Shown here piece after piece: positions 9,405 to 21,019 of a stretch of DNA of 64,000 nt. Source of the stretch: Argyresthia goedartella. Taxonomy: Eukaryota; Arthropoda; Insecta; Lepidoptera; Argyresthiidae. Position numbers and translations under genes: made by a program. The notes under the pieces are model-generated. The model saw only the letters and a list, made by a program, of their open reading frames with translations, had not been told where the DNA came from and did no database searches. The stretch is taken from the NCBI GenBank assembly GCA_949825045.1, contig OX463835.1, positions 20,477,201 through 20,541,200 of the forward strand, read 5' to 3'. Positions within the stretch are counted from its first letter, which is position 1. The number at the start of each line of letters is the position of its first letter.

Positions 9405-12400
9405 GAATTTGCGGCCCAACCATTGGTTGCCCCCCAACCGGAGACGGTGGTGTTACCGATCGCCTCTGTGCTTGTTTGGGATTTGGCGGGCAACCCAACA
9501 TACGTTCGCGCCCTATTAGATTCTGGAGCTCAGGGCTGCATTGTATCGAACGATTTAGCAAAATGGTTGGGCCTCAAGGTAAATAGCTATAATAAATCAA
9601 TACGGGGCGTGGGGAATGTTACGGTTACGAATGTAGTTGGTCAATCGGTGATCACGTTCTCTCCACGTTATGACATTTTGACAAAAACATCCGTGCAAGC
9701 TTTAGTGATGACGCATGTCATGGGCAGACACCCATTGGTGAAGTTGAATCCGGCCGTTCGATTCCTGACATCAGGACTCAAGTTGGCGGATCCCGATTTT
9801 GACACTCCAGCCCCGGTCGACCTGCTACTGGGAGCAGACGTTCTGGGTAGGTTTATGTTGTCGGATCGGCGAGTTCTTCAGCCGGACGGGTTGATTGCTG
9901 TGGATACTAAGTTTGGTCACGTGATCATGGGTCCGGCATTGCCAATGGTTAGGCCTGCCGAGTCAGATGGCATACTTATTGGCTCAGCGTTGTCAGACGC
10001 TATCCAACGTTTCTGGGAGATAGAGGAACCTCCCACCGTTCGTCGAGTCGACGCAGACGAAGAAGAGTGCGAGTTGTTTTACCAGAATAGTACTGGTCGC
10101 CTTCGTTCTGGTCGTTTTGTAACTCGACTGCCTTTCAGGGCCGATCGACCGCCACTAGGAGAATCTAGGAAGATGGCTGAGACGAGATTGATGTCGATGG
10201 AGCGTAGGATGTCAAGGGACGCCGTATTTAAACAAAAATATGTTGATTTCATGAGGGAGTATGAGTCGTTAGGACACATGTCGGTATCGGGTGTGGACTG
10301 GAGATCTGAGGATCATTGTTTCCTTCCACACCATGCCGTCCTACGAACCCCTACCGGCAAGATTCGAGTTGTTTTTGATGGGTCAGCACCTACCTCGAAC
10401 GGGATGTCCCTGAATCAGTGTCTACATTCGGGACCCAAGTTGAGCCGTGATATTTCGGATATTCTCACGAGCTTTCGGAGGCACCAGATTGTATTTGTCG
10501 CAGACATTCGGATGATGTTTAGGCAAACGGTAATTCATCCGGCTGACAGAAGGTATCAGTTGATACTTTGGCGTGAGTCCACGGCCGAGCCAGTCAAGGT
10601 CTATGAGTTGAACACGAACACGTATGGGTTACGGTCTAGCCCGTATTTGGCGATGCGTACCCTGCGGGAGTTGGCGTCGCGTGACCGTGTGAGCTATCCT
10701 AGAGCCGCCGCTATCCTGGAGCAAGATTTGTACGTCGATGACGTCTGCACAGGGGCAGCCAGTGTAGAGGAAGCTCTGGACCGACGTGACGAGCTCATTC
10801 AATTGCTGGAACGAGGCGGCTATGAACTACGCAAGTGGATGTCCAACTCCCCTGAGTTGATGGCTGGTCGCCCAGATGAGTTTCAACAAGACCGCACGTT
10901 TTTGAGAATCCTGACAACCCTAACATGTTGTCAGTGCTTGGAATTCAGTACCGGCCCGTCCATGATGAGTTTACCTATCGGGTGGTTTTAGAAACACCGA
11001 AGGCCTGGACGAAGCGGTCAGTACTGTCAACGATTGCGAGAACGTTCGACCCGAATGGATGGATTTCTCCAGTCACCTTTGCTCTCAAATGTTTTATGCA
11101 AAGGCTATGGGCGGCTCAGTTGACCTGGGACACCCACCTCTCAGGTGATTTGTTGACTGATTGGACGCGAATGTTCACCTCGCTATCGGATATAAATAAT
11201 GTATCGCTGCCGAGGAAATTGGTCCCTGCTGGGGATTACAGGGCAACCCTTCACGGGTTTTGTGATGCCTCTGAACGAGGGTTTGCGGCAGCGGTTTATT
11301 TGCGAACCGTCACCTCCACCGGGGAGGTCGACGTGCGTTTGGTTTCGGCAAAAAGCAAGGTAGCGCCTATTCGGACAAGGATGACGATTCCAAAACTGGA
11401 ACTGTCCGGGGCTGCTCTTTTGACCAAACTTTTGAATCACACTCTAACAGTGTTGCGTGGGTCAGTGGTTTTGGAGGATACGGTGTACGCGTGGAGGGAC
11501 AGCCAGATTATTTTGTGCTGGCTGAAGGCTTCGGTCCATAACTTAGAGGTTTTTGTTGCGAACCGTGTCTCCCAGATTGTGTCGTCTGAGGTCCCACTGA
11601 CCTGGAGACATGTACCAGGAGAATTGAACCCGTCTGATTGTGCATCCAGGGGATGTCGGGCTCCTGAACTCGTTAGACACCATTTGTGGTGGGGACCACC
11701 CTGGCTTGCCAGGAGAGAATCGGACTGGCCCCACAGCCATGTAGTAGTATCTTCGGATCATGGCCCCAGAGCGGCCGTGCATGTTACCCAGAAGGCTGAG
11801 GACCCTGACGCCGGGTTTCTGCTGGACCGGTATAGCTCACTTGACAAGTTGATAAACGTGTCCACTTGGATTAGGAGATTCGCTCGAAATTGTCGTACTC
11901 CTCGCGATCAGCGAACGTTGAACCCTATTCTGACTCCGGCAGAGCGAAACGAGTCGCTACTGAATTTGGTCCGGTTGGTACAGTCCTCGAAGTTTGGGGC
12001 AGAATTGGAGATTATACGAAGTGGACGTTCGAAATTGAAGGGAGCCGTCGCGCGTCTCAACCCCTTTGTTGATTCGACCGGGTTACTTCGGGTAGGAGGA
12101 AGATTGCGCAATGCGAATCTGTCGTATTCGGCTCGTCACCCACTTCTGCTCCCCAAGGGGGGACAGTTAGTTGAATTGCTGGTGACTGATCGTCATATTA
12201 AAAACGCGCATGCCGGCTGTAACGCGTTGTTGGCCACGCTCCAGCGGGAGTTTTGGATCTTATCTGCCCGCCGTGTCATACGGAACATCGTGTTTCGGTG
12301 CATGCCTTGTTATCGACTTAAGGCTGCCACGATGCAACCTCTCATGGGGGACTTGCCCCCTGATCGTGTGAATGAGGTCAGACCGTTTTCAGGTGTTGGT

Positions 12401-13303
12401 ACGGATTTTGCCGGACCGTTTATGGTGAAGAGTTCACGATTGCGTACCGCTAAGCAATACAAGGCGTACCTATGTGTGTTTGTTTGTTTATCCACCAAGG
12501 CGGTACATCTCGAGCTCGTTGCTGATCTCTCGACAGAGGCTTTCATTGCTTGTTTGGATAGGTTTGTTTCTCGAAGGGGACTTCCAACTTTGATCCGCTC
12601 TGATAACGGCACTAACTACGTCGGTGCGGAACGATACTTACGAGAGATAGTCAACTTTTTGAATGTAAATAAGGTGGATATTGGAACGGCCCTCTCCCGT
12701 CGGGGTATACAGTGGACCTTCAGCCCACCGAGTTGCCCCCACTGGGGTGGGATTTTTGAGGCCGTAGTTAAGTCAGCTAAGACGCACTTGGGGCGTATAG
12801 TAGGTTAGACCGCGCTGACTTTTGTCCTCAAATTCTCGCTCGCGACATTGTTTTGTAAGATCGAGGCCGTTCTCAATTCGCGACCGTTGTGTCCGCTCAG
12901 CTCGGATCCAAATGACCTGGAGGCTCTGACCCCAGGCCATTTCTTGATAGGACAGCCACTTAACGCGTTGCCCGAGCACCCCTTCGAGGGAGTGAAATTG
13001 TATCGGTTGTCAAGGTATCAGATGTTGCAGCAGTTTACTCAGAATTTCTGGAAGCGTTGGTCGCTCGAGTATCTGCATATCTTACAACAGCGCCTTAAGT
13101 GGACTGACAAAACCAGCCCCCCTAGTGTTGGTGACCTCGTTCTGGTTAAGGATGCTAACCTACCGCCACTACGTTGGCGCAGGGGGCGCATTGTTAACTT
13201 GTTCCCTGGCAAGGACGGGACCCCCCGGTCTGCGGAGGTTCTAGTAGGAGGCTCGGTTCTAAAACGAGCGGTAGCAACGTTGTCTCGGCTGCCCGTAGAT
13301 TAG
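9405..13303 (+). pseudogene. BEL/Pao pol polyprotein, broken by one frameshift and one stop
   Basis: Domains in order: aspartic protease (LLDSGAQGCIVS, about 9515), RT with VFDGSAPTSNG and the catalytic YVDD (about 10728), RNase H (GFCDASERGFAAAVY, about 11250), integrase with its His/Cys zinc-binding segment (about 12195-12305) and a D,D,E core (GVGTDFAGPF, IRSDNGTNYVGA, GGIFEAVV), then a C-terminal DNA-binding region to the stop at 13303. The reading frame shifts near 10900, between RT and RNase H. A TAG at 12806-12808 lies just after the integrase Glu, with the frame otherwise open to 13303. Pol is in the same frame as gag, separated only by the gag TAG. The two lesions make this copy non-autonomous. 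Confidence 0.9.
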
Positions 13304-13335
13304 GGGACAGGTGGGTGCCTGTCCGGGCGGGTGAT

Positions 13336-13879
13336 TGTTCGATTCCAAATCGATATTCGATCGATGGTTTCGGAACGGCCATTTTGAATTTGACGTTGCT
13401 GCCAACCTTGCAGTTTTTGACAACTGACAGACGAAAGCCCTCGCAATGTAAACGCGTATTGGTCAGGGTATTGAAATTAAATCGCAAGCCATCTGGAATG
13501 TATTCGGGTTTCCCTCAGGATTGTCTATATAGCTGAGTGTGTTGTGGTTCCCCGAACCAGATAAAGTTCGCATTTACGTGGCCGATTGGTTTTTCCCACG
13601 TAACATAACCTGTGTTGGAACACTGTGCTCATCGAAGCTGGCCTGCCAGTCATACCTGGTTGGCTGAAGAACCTGTCTACCAAGAAGAGCCTAGGGTGCA
13701 CCCGGGCCTTGCAGAGAGACAGGAGGTTGACGGGACCGAAGCACAGACCAGGTTAGATCGACTCCATTTACCTTAGCTCGGTGAATCGCCGACGTTCACA
13801 CTTCTTGGCAACTGATCGCTACGCTACCTCGTAGCTGATGGGCCCCTACGAGGTCATTAGGTGCCGAGAAGCCTGAACA
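13336..13879 (+). repeat. BEL/Pao 3' LTR
   Basis: Second 544-bp LTR, two mismatches to the first. It is preceded by a G-rich stretch (gggcgggtgat) in the polypurine-tract position and followed by target duplicate ACTCC. Confidence 0.95.
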
Positions 13880-13884
13880 ACTCC

Positions 13885-14745
13885 CTTATAACTCGCTTTG
13901 CCAACATGAATATTTACCTACAGGTATATTCAAATGATAAAGGCTACTTTTATAATAAAAGTACTAAATACGATACGAAATATTATGAAGAACGCAATAG
14001 GAAAGATCTTACGGTGGTGTCAAGAAAAAGACCTTGACCTATACCCGGAGAAAACAAAGCTACTTCACGAATAAACGGAAAAACATTGAAATGCTTTCCA
14101 TTACGTTGAAGGGCAACAAGACTTAGAAGTAGTACGTGGGATTAAATACCTAGTGACCTTTGCCTGGAGAATGAAGTTTGACACTCATGTAAAGTCACAG
14201 TGCGCTTAGGCCTGATTCTACTAGATTCATTTCACTTATTGCAATGCTAGAAAGCTGTAGGGAATAGATGGGGAATGAAGCCAGAGATCGTCTATTGGAT
14301 CTACACGGCAATCATTCTGCCAAGGATTCTATACGGATCAATTGTATGGTGAAAAAGAACAGAACTAGCAACGACGAGTAAAGAGCTTGGCGAGGTATAA
14401 AGATTGGCATGTCTTATGATCACAGGAGCCATAAGGTCTACACTACACAAATGGCATCCTTAATAACAATGCTCAATCAAAACCCATTGCATGTAGAAGT
14501 AAAAAGGACAGCAACTGAATAATGGTATAAAATGAAAATTAACCAAGAATGGAAAGGCAACTTTATAGACACAGGCCATGCCTTCATTGTAGAAGCCTCA
14601 GATGAAAAGTTTGCAATGCAATTGACAAACAACGATCTGATAAAGAATAAATGCGATTCGACAAGATATACCAAATCTATAAAGGATGTAGTGTTATGCT
14701 ACTTACATGCCATTTTCCTGTCTGTTCAGCTGAATACTTGCTGAG
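13885..14745 (+). pseudogene. R1-like LINE ORF2, 3' part, continues from before the BEL element
   Basis: Reading straight from 6574 into 13885, after counting the duplicated ACTCC once, keeps the RT frame: the segment after PQGG runs through SLITRFANMNIY to YSND, the place of the catalytic YADD. Later pieces show the RT thumb-like region (EKDLDLYPEKTKLL) and further C-terminal sequence (PRILYGSIVW). The catalytic site is altered (YSND) and several stops occur, so this was dead before or after the insertion. Confidence 0.65.
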
Positions 14746-14870
14746 CTGTACAGCTGGATATTTTTTATCACCTTTATTTTCATAGGACCCTGTAACGTTT
14801 TAAACCATAAGAACACAATAACAAATCATTTTCACTTCGTATTTTCATACTATCAGCACTGTTAAATCGA

Positions 14871-15982
14871 TGTCGGAGGGGTTTACCTTTGGTGACCTTG
14901 TATTTGGCTTTCTCCGAAACTCTGCAATCTCGGGCTTCGTGCGCGCTGGTGCGCTACCTTTTTATCTATCGCTGTTATGTAATTTTGGCTAGGATATCCC
15001 GTTGTTTTCTCTATTACGAGCCTGAAACCAAAATCTGACATATTGCTATGTCGTTGTTTATCTGGTTGTCATGGCAATGTCCATTCAAACTCGTTAGCGG
15101 TCGGATATGTTTACTTCAATACTTTCACAAAAATACTTTTTCCCTCTTGGCCATTCACAAAAATTGTTTTTTTTTAATTTTTAGAACTCTCCAAAAAGGG
15201 TATAAGAGCGGAACATTTCTGAAATTCGAGAGTCTTACTTCAGCTTTTGAGCAAGAAGCGTCACCTAAAGGCCTTATCCCGGGGCCGCACTGCCCCGGGA
15301 TCCTGCGAGCCTCTGCTGCTACGCCTCCTGTCTTCTACAGCTTTCCAACCAGAGAGATAAGAAGAGGCCAGGGAAGAACCTTGAAGAATCTGCTATAAGA
15401 AGTTACTTTTACTGTGCATCCTATTTGATTCCTTCTGGAAGGAGAGGCTCCTCTGGTGCGTCCCACCTCACTTGGGTCGTCCGTCGTAGACTCCTGGCCG
15501 ACACTTGGCGGGCCTCTACCCTGGCCGGCGCTTCGTGGGTCTCTACTTCACCTGCCCGTTCTCTACTTCACCTGCCCGTCGGTGACTTCAGGCCGACACT
15601 TTGCGGGCCTCTACCCTGGCCGGCGCTTCGCTACCAGGGCCATTACTTCTTCTGCCCGTCGGTGTCTCCAGGACACTGATGACCGATTGGCCGCCGGCCA
15701 CGCTCTCCAACTGCAACTGTTACATCGCCCACCAGTGCCTCCACTGACCGGTTCGCCAGACGTCTCCTGCTTCTTCTGCTCCTATCCTCCGTGTCCTCCG
15801 CTTCCTTTTTTATCTGGATATCTGTATTTTTTATAGAACCTGTCTCACTTCATCCACCCTCATCTTCCTATCATTTTTCTAAATAGTCATTGTATATACA
15901 CCTAATAAACTGTCATTTCTAAATTTTATCCTGGTTGTTGTTTCTTGTTAGGTTCTGGTTAGGTTCATATCGTTCCACGACA
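14871..15982 (+). repeat. Possible solo LTR or LTR-like segment
   Basis: It starts TGTCGGAGGG and ends CCACGACA, giving TGTCG/CGACA termini. A TATA-like 'gtataagagcgg' lies near 15199 and a poly-A signal 'aataaa' near 15903. GC-rich internal duplications occur ('gcgggcctctaccctggccg' at about 15510 and 15604). No matching target duplication flanks it, so the borders are tentative. Confidence 0.4.
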
Positions 15983-16029
15983 AGGAACAAGAGAAAACTG
16001 GGAAATAGAAACAGACCAGCTAGAATTCT

Positions 16030-17200
16030 AGAGTCGGCTAGAATTACACTTACCAGCAAAACTTGCTAAGATAATTTTTTATGACTGTGCATTCACAAGT
16101 AAAAATGTATGTAACTGCTTACCATCCGATCACAGCGGTCAAACAGTTTCATTCCAAATTGCTAGTAAAAATAAGACTGATCCATCATTTTATAGGCCTA
16201 TTACATCCCATATACTAGAGACGTATTTGAAAAACTTAGATATAAATTTGCCAGTACCGGATTTTGATGAACAGAACCCGAACAAAATCTATTCTGACTT
16301 CTTCAACATTATTCAAACATAATTCGATAAAGTTTTTAAATTAAAGAAAGTGAGTGCCAACAACGGTAAATCTAAATGACAGGGCAACATTTGGAATTGA
16401 TAAAAGTAGAGCTATCTTGTATGACCTTTACGAACAAAAAACCTATGACGTTGATAGTAAATTTCATGACTATGTTATATTCCAAAACTTTCAAGTTGGT
16501 TTGTAGAACTGCAAAAATTTTACACATTAATAGAAAAATACAAAATTAAAATATTAGACTGAAAACGGTTTGGAACCGTGATACTGGCAATGTTATACCA
16601 AGGGACAATGATTTTTGCTTAAAGATAGGTGATGATGTTGTTAAATCCAACGCTGAGGTAGCTCGAGCTTTTGAAACATTCTTTACCAATGTACCCTTAC
16701 TCACAACAGAGCGTCTAAATTCATCTCCATATGAAGCAGAGACTTTGTTAAAAGACGCAGCACTAGCATCAGTAATGTAGATTTAAAATTTTATCATGTA
16801 TCCCCAGGATATTGTCAAAACGTATAGATTACTTGACTTAAAACATACTGAAGCCCTGTGGGGTATATCAGTCTAAAGTTTGGTTTAATAATAATAGTTA
16901 TAGCCTTACAACTAGCTTATATATTTAATAAATGTGTTGACGATGGAGCTTTCACAGACCTCACGAAACACAGTAAAATGATACCTCTGTTTAAGTCGGG
17001 AGACAAGGGTGATCCTTCAAATTTCTGGCCGATATCTGTTCTTCCAGCACTAAGTAAAATTCTTGAAAAGATTATACTCAATCAAATGCTCTCACACTTC
17101 AACCGTACAACACAACTCCACGCCAAACAATACGTTTCACTAGTGGTAAATCGACTACGAATGCAGGATTACCCTTATATCTCATATTTATTCTGCATGG
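16030..17200 (+). pseudogene. CR1/Jockey-type LINE ORF2 remnant
   Basis: Pieces in several frames: LPSDHSGQTVSFQI (end of endonuclease, about 16127), EVARAFETFFTNVPLLTTE (about 16655), CVDDGAFTDLTKHSKMIPLF and LPALSKILEKIILNQML (16933-17090). The wording closely parallels the LINE at 30720-36060 and the fragment at 62143-64000, so all three seem to be one family. It breaks off before the catalytic RT residues. Confidence 0.65.
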
Positions 17201-18089
17201 GAATGGGAATGGGATGGAATTCATCAAGCGAACAAGAAGGTTTGGGGAGGGACATCTGTTGAACCAACAGTGACACTAGAGCCCCAACACTGTAATAGTC
17301 ACAATAGAGGACCGATCACCCGCCTATGGTTCAGCGGGCGTCCCACCTCATCATCTTCATCTAATAATCTGGTACCTACCCACTATTTGCCATAGTAAAC
17401 TAGCCACCCGCGGGGAATGCGCTTTCCCCTACCTACCTCTCCCTCGCTCTCGCTCTCGACGCGACAGCAGGACAGTGACCGGACGCTACGAAGAGCTAGG
17501 TGCCGAGTTAACAGCGTGCAGTAATAATAATTTGTGTTTGTCTAATACTTACAGAATGATGACAATGATGGGATGGCAAGGCGGAGCTCTCGGCTGCAAC
17601 AGAGACGGTCTAACTGAGCCGCTGAGACCAAACTTACTGCTTGTGAGTATGTCCTATTAACAAGCATAAACATTTCTATACAGGCACATTGATTCTGTCC
17701 CCACACTAGGACACCCTCTGTCGTGAGAACGTTGCACACATATAAACATCCAAGACCGTACCCAAAGGGTGACATTGGGGACCCCTATTACGAATCTAAG
17801 CCTCCACTGACCGCCCGTCCATTGTTTATCCGTCACCGCGCAGTATCTCAGGTAGAGAGTTGATTTTCGCAGTATGTGTATTTCTGTTGACGCTACAGCA
17901 ACACATAATGAACGACTTGACATTTTGAGAAGTAAAAGGGCCCCATAAGCCCACATATAAGAGACGTGTTTTTATGCTTTTATTTCTGCATTAGTCTAAT
18001 ATCATGGCAATTTCGCAATTGCGGCACCTCTGATAATAATAAAAAAGTATTTATTCTTACAGAACGAAGATAAATCACAAGAACTTATA
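17201..18089. other. No recognised feature
   Basis: Mixed composition with no supported coding frame. 'cgctctcgctctcgacgcga' near 17450 is low complexity. Confidence 0.35.
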
Positions 18090-18648
18090 TTTATAGTAGT
18101 TTATCTACACACGTATCATAAACCCTCTTTACTGCGTACAAAAACTGCACGTTACGATCAGCATAATGTTAAACTACTTGGTAAAAACTCATTTCTTATC
18201 TGAAAAATTACACATTATGACCATAATGTGTAATTTTTGTACACATTATAACATTCAAAATTCGAACGCCGACGCCCGCCTGCATGCCGCCCCTAGTTTG
18301 TCTGTGAATTTGGTACTGACATTCAAATTTCGAACGCCCGAAGTTGGTGCTACAGAACAAACTAAACAACTGCAGAGCCACAATGCCGGTCAAACATGCG
18401 GTTCCTGAACACATCAAAGAGAGCTTATGATATGTGTGTAGATAAACTAGTGTATGTAACTGTACATAATTAGACATTAAAACTCTCGAGTGATATTATT
18501 ATGAAACTCGCCTTCGGCTCGTTTCATAAACCCACTCTCGAGTGTTAATGCCCTCCATTATGTAGCAGTCACATAAACTACTATTATGTGACTGATACAT
18601 AATGCCTAATTATGTACAGTTACATACTCTAGTTTATCTACATACTCT
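18090..18648. repeat. Foldback repeat family, copy A
   Basis: Terminal 'tttatctacacacgtatcat' is echoed internally and at the far end by related tracts. It carries the central hairpin 'gaaactcgcc...ggctcgtttc' flanked by 'actctcgagtg' units and a second hairpin 'acattatg.cataatgt'. Copies B (37363-37818, opposite orientation) and C (38875-39345) share this order. It has no coding capacity, so it is a non-autonomous element. Confidence 0.75.
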
Positions 18649-19390
18649 CCTCTGCGGCGAGAGGCTAGCCCCGGGAAATTGAGTGTACATTATGCGGGCG
18701 CTCTATCTCCTCTGCGGTGAGAGGCTAACCCCCAATCACGGGATATTGAATATATGTAGACACTGGTAACTGGCTGAAAGCTATGTTTGTATACAAATAA
18801 ATAAATAAACATACTTCTTCTTGCAGCAGAAAGGCGCGGGCCTCGGCCACAAACCCCCCGACCCCGCACCCCTTGGCCCAGACCCCGCACCGCGAAAACC
18901 CAACATACCCAGAAAACCCGCGACGGGATGCAAAAATGACCCAGTGATGGACTTGCAAAAAAAGAACCCTCTGAACATACAAAAGAAGCAAGAGATCTCA
19001 ACGAACACAAAGAAGAAAGGAAACAAAAACATCAACAACAAAATAAAACAAGAAATGGGGAGGGGCTTAGACGGGGAGGAGGAGCCGGATACGTCACTGC
19101 CGGGGCGGGGCGAGCGAGGCGGCGCGGCGAGGTACTATTTACTTTCTAGTCCTTCATTTCAAAACTACTGCACCGATTGGGATGAAATTTGCAAGCAGAT
19201 AATAAAAAATCTTTAGATATTGTATGTTATGGATAATCCCTGACTGCCAGATGTATCGTCTTTTCACGTAGGTACAAAATGTACAATAAATCTAACATAT
19301 CATAAATCGAAACAGGCCTTTAATAGGTACTTTTTATCCTGGTTAATTGGCATATTAATGGATTATCTAAATACTACTGGGAGACCTGGG
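18649..19390. other. Unassigned, with a short direct repeat
   Basis: 'tctcctctgcgg.gagaggcta' occurs near 18645 and again near 18705. 19136-19215 resembles degenerate 3' retroelement sequence ('ctgcaccgattgggatgaaa'). The Pro/Lys-rich open frame at 18821-19216 is not supported as a gene. Confidence 0.35.
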
Positions 19391-19583
19391 GGGTTACCAC
19401 AATCTTTTTCCGATTCAAATTAGGTTGAAAACAAGAACATCGCCATGGCAACCATTTCCATTCCAATTCGTCATAATGGGCTTTATTTACCTAAGACAAA
19501 GACTTGTTTTAAGACGGTCACGGTAATTTTGCGGATCAAATTAGGTTCCTAATTTGAATCGGCATAAGACGTTGTGGCAACCC
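19391..19583. repeat. MITE with about 35-bp terminal inverted repeats
   Basis: The left end 'gggttaccacaatc' through 'gattcaaattagg' is mirrored by 'cctaatttgaatcgg' through 'gttgtggcaaccc' at the right end. A second copy lies at 53548-53918, where a SINE interrupts it. Confidence 0.75.
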
Positions 19584-20218
19584 CCCCCCCCCCCCCTTGG
19601 AGCTGGTTATGCGGCATGCTATTTTGAACCTCATGTCGCGGTCGATACGTCGTCTTGCAATATTCAAAACCTAAACTAAAAATGTCTTCTTTGGAGGACC
19701 TCCGTAGACAAAGGCTTCGCCCCGCCGAGCGGTCTGTGTAGTGCGTTGCAGCTAACTTGTCACTTCGCCGATAAGTTGGTAGCAATGATACCAGTGTTGC
19801 TAGCTTTTAAAAATGTGCTACCCAAAAGTTAGGAAGAAAATATCATATTTAACTCCAATATAAATAAATGTTAATATAAGTAGCCGATTCTCACACGAAT
19901 CACTTGTATTTAATAACATATGCCGTATTGTGACGAGCTTCCAGCTACCTTTAAACCTGCTATCTTATATTTTGAAAGCGGGGAATCGTGATCTGCGTCT
20001 GACAACCGAATATTGCTTTTCCCATTTTTTTATATTAGTTGTACACTACAGCCAACATAACAGCGAAGGGACAAGTAATCTGAAACTCACTAAAGTGCGG
20101 GTGTCAAATACAAGAAACTTTATAAAGTATTAATAAATAAATATTAGAGGACAATCTTACACAAATCGAACTAGGTCCATAGTTAGCTCAATAAGGCTTG
20201 TTCGATGGGTTCTAGACA
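19584..20218. other. No gene seen; starts with a C run
   Basis: A run of 16 C at 19581-19596 abuts the MITE. The rest is unassigned intronic sequence. Confidence 0.4.
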
Positions 20219-20391
20219 CGATATATATATATAATAGAGATAAATACTTATGTAAATACATAGAAAACATCCAAGACTAAGAAACAAATATTCATGCTCA
20301 TCACACAAACATTTGCCCCATACCGGAAATCGAACCCAGGACCGTCAGCTTCGCAGGCCGACTCACTGCCCGCTAGGCTAAACCCATCGAC
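20219..20391 (-). repeat. tRNA-derived SINE
   Basis: On the minus strand a tRNA-like head (gcctagcgggcagtgagt near 20385, then box-B-like 'gggttcgatttccggt' near 20330) leads into an AT-rich body and an (AT)n tail at 20221-20232. Confidence 0.65.
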
Positions 20392-20579
20392 AAAACGCTT
20401 GATAAACATAGACAAGAAACTCTATAAATCTTCATCATCATCATCTTGTCACACCAAATTCGGCCATTCTGGCCATATATTTGACAACGTTGACAACCGC
20501 CCCGCCCCCGCCCCGCCGCGGTGTGCCTCTGCCACTCCGTACGGGAGAAGGTGTGACGCTGTCGGTTTTGCTCCAGCAG

Positions 20580-20688
20580 GTTTCCAGACATGAGACCGGC
20601 ACTCAGGACAATGAGACGACAGCTGCCGAAGGACTTGCAGACCGAGATACTGAACAAGATATTAGGTTTCGTGAGCGACCCCAAACAA
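20580..20688 (+). CDS. R3H-domain protein gene, exon 3 of those visible
   Basis: The acceptor 'ttttgctccagcag|G' and donor 'CAA|GTAGGT' bound 109 bases. Incoming phase 2 from 522 and outgoing phase 0 into 22083 both fit. It encodes FPDMRPALRTMRRQLPKDLQ then TEILNKILGFVSDPKQ, a basic amphipathic segment probably helical, just before the R3H domain. A nearby alternative acceptor (tttccag at 20586) also gives an open frame but a less protein-like reading and a mismatched phase with the next exon. Confidence 0.68.
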
Positions 20689-20886
20689 GTAGGTATATTA
20701 TATGTAGCCCAGTGATGTCCTCACCGAGGGGCCGAGCAAGATTGAGCCATACTCCACTACGCTGGCTCAGTGCGGGAAGTTATCAAGCTGCCCTAGTAGC
20801 GCCTCTGACACAGCTTTTCGGCTACTGCCACCGAGTAGCGACAGTAGCCGCGACCTGCGGCTTAACGTGTCATCCGGAACACGGAA

Positions 20887-20934
20887 GCGTCTGAAACAGA
20901 TGACACATTTCTATGTGTCATCTGTTTCAGACGC
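20887..20934. repeat. Perfect 22-bp inverted repeat, 4-base loop
   Basis: 20887-20908 is the exact reverse complement of 20913-20934, with loop ttct. It sits at the inner edge of the left outer arm of the nested inverted repeat. Confidence 0.92.
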
Positions 20935-21019
20935 ACACCCATCCAGAGCCCGTCTCGGCCGGATGTTGCTACCCGCACGATCATCCCGCACCGCTAATTT
21001 AAACTATGGTATTTATTAA

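Larger units (their letters stand above)
6580..13879 (+). mobile_element. Complete BEL/Pao LTR retrotransposon
   Basis: The element is 7300 bp with two 544-bp LTRs (TG...CA) and a 5-bp target duplication ACTCC at 6575-6579 and 13880-13884. Inside are a primer-binding-type site, gag with zinc knuckles, and pol with protease, RT, RNase H and integrase in the BEL/Pao order. The LTRs differ at only two positions, which indicates a recent insertion. The copy is coding-defective (frameshift near 10900, stop at 12806). It is nested in the RT of an R1-like LINE and in the same orientation as the host gene. Confidence 0.93.

Noticed and set aside
15425..15836. Overlapping open frames in a GC-rich stretch
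   Set aside because: They lie in the LTR-like segment with internal duplications; no protein features.
17542..17660. Possible snRNA or rRNA fragment because of an 'atacttac' phrase
   Set aside because: Sequence after the phrase does not follow any snRNA that I recognise.
18821..19216. 131-codon Pro/Lys-rich open frame
   Set aside because: Low-complexity, no splice or start support, and its end runs into degenerate retroelement 3' sequence.
20481..20894. Long alternative frame across the R3H exon at 20580
   Set aside because: It gives a different, less protein-like reading of the exon and does not match the phase of the next exon at 22083.
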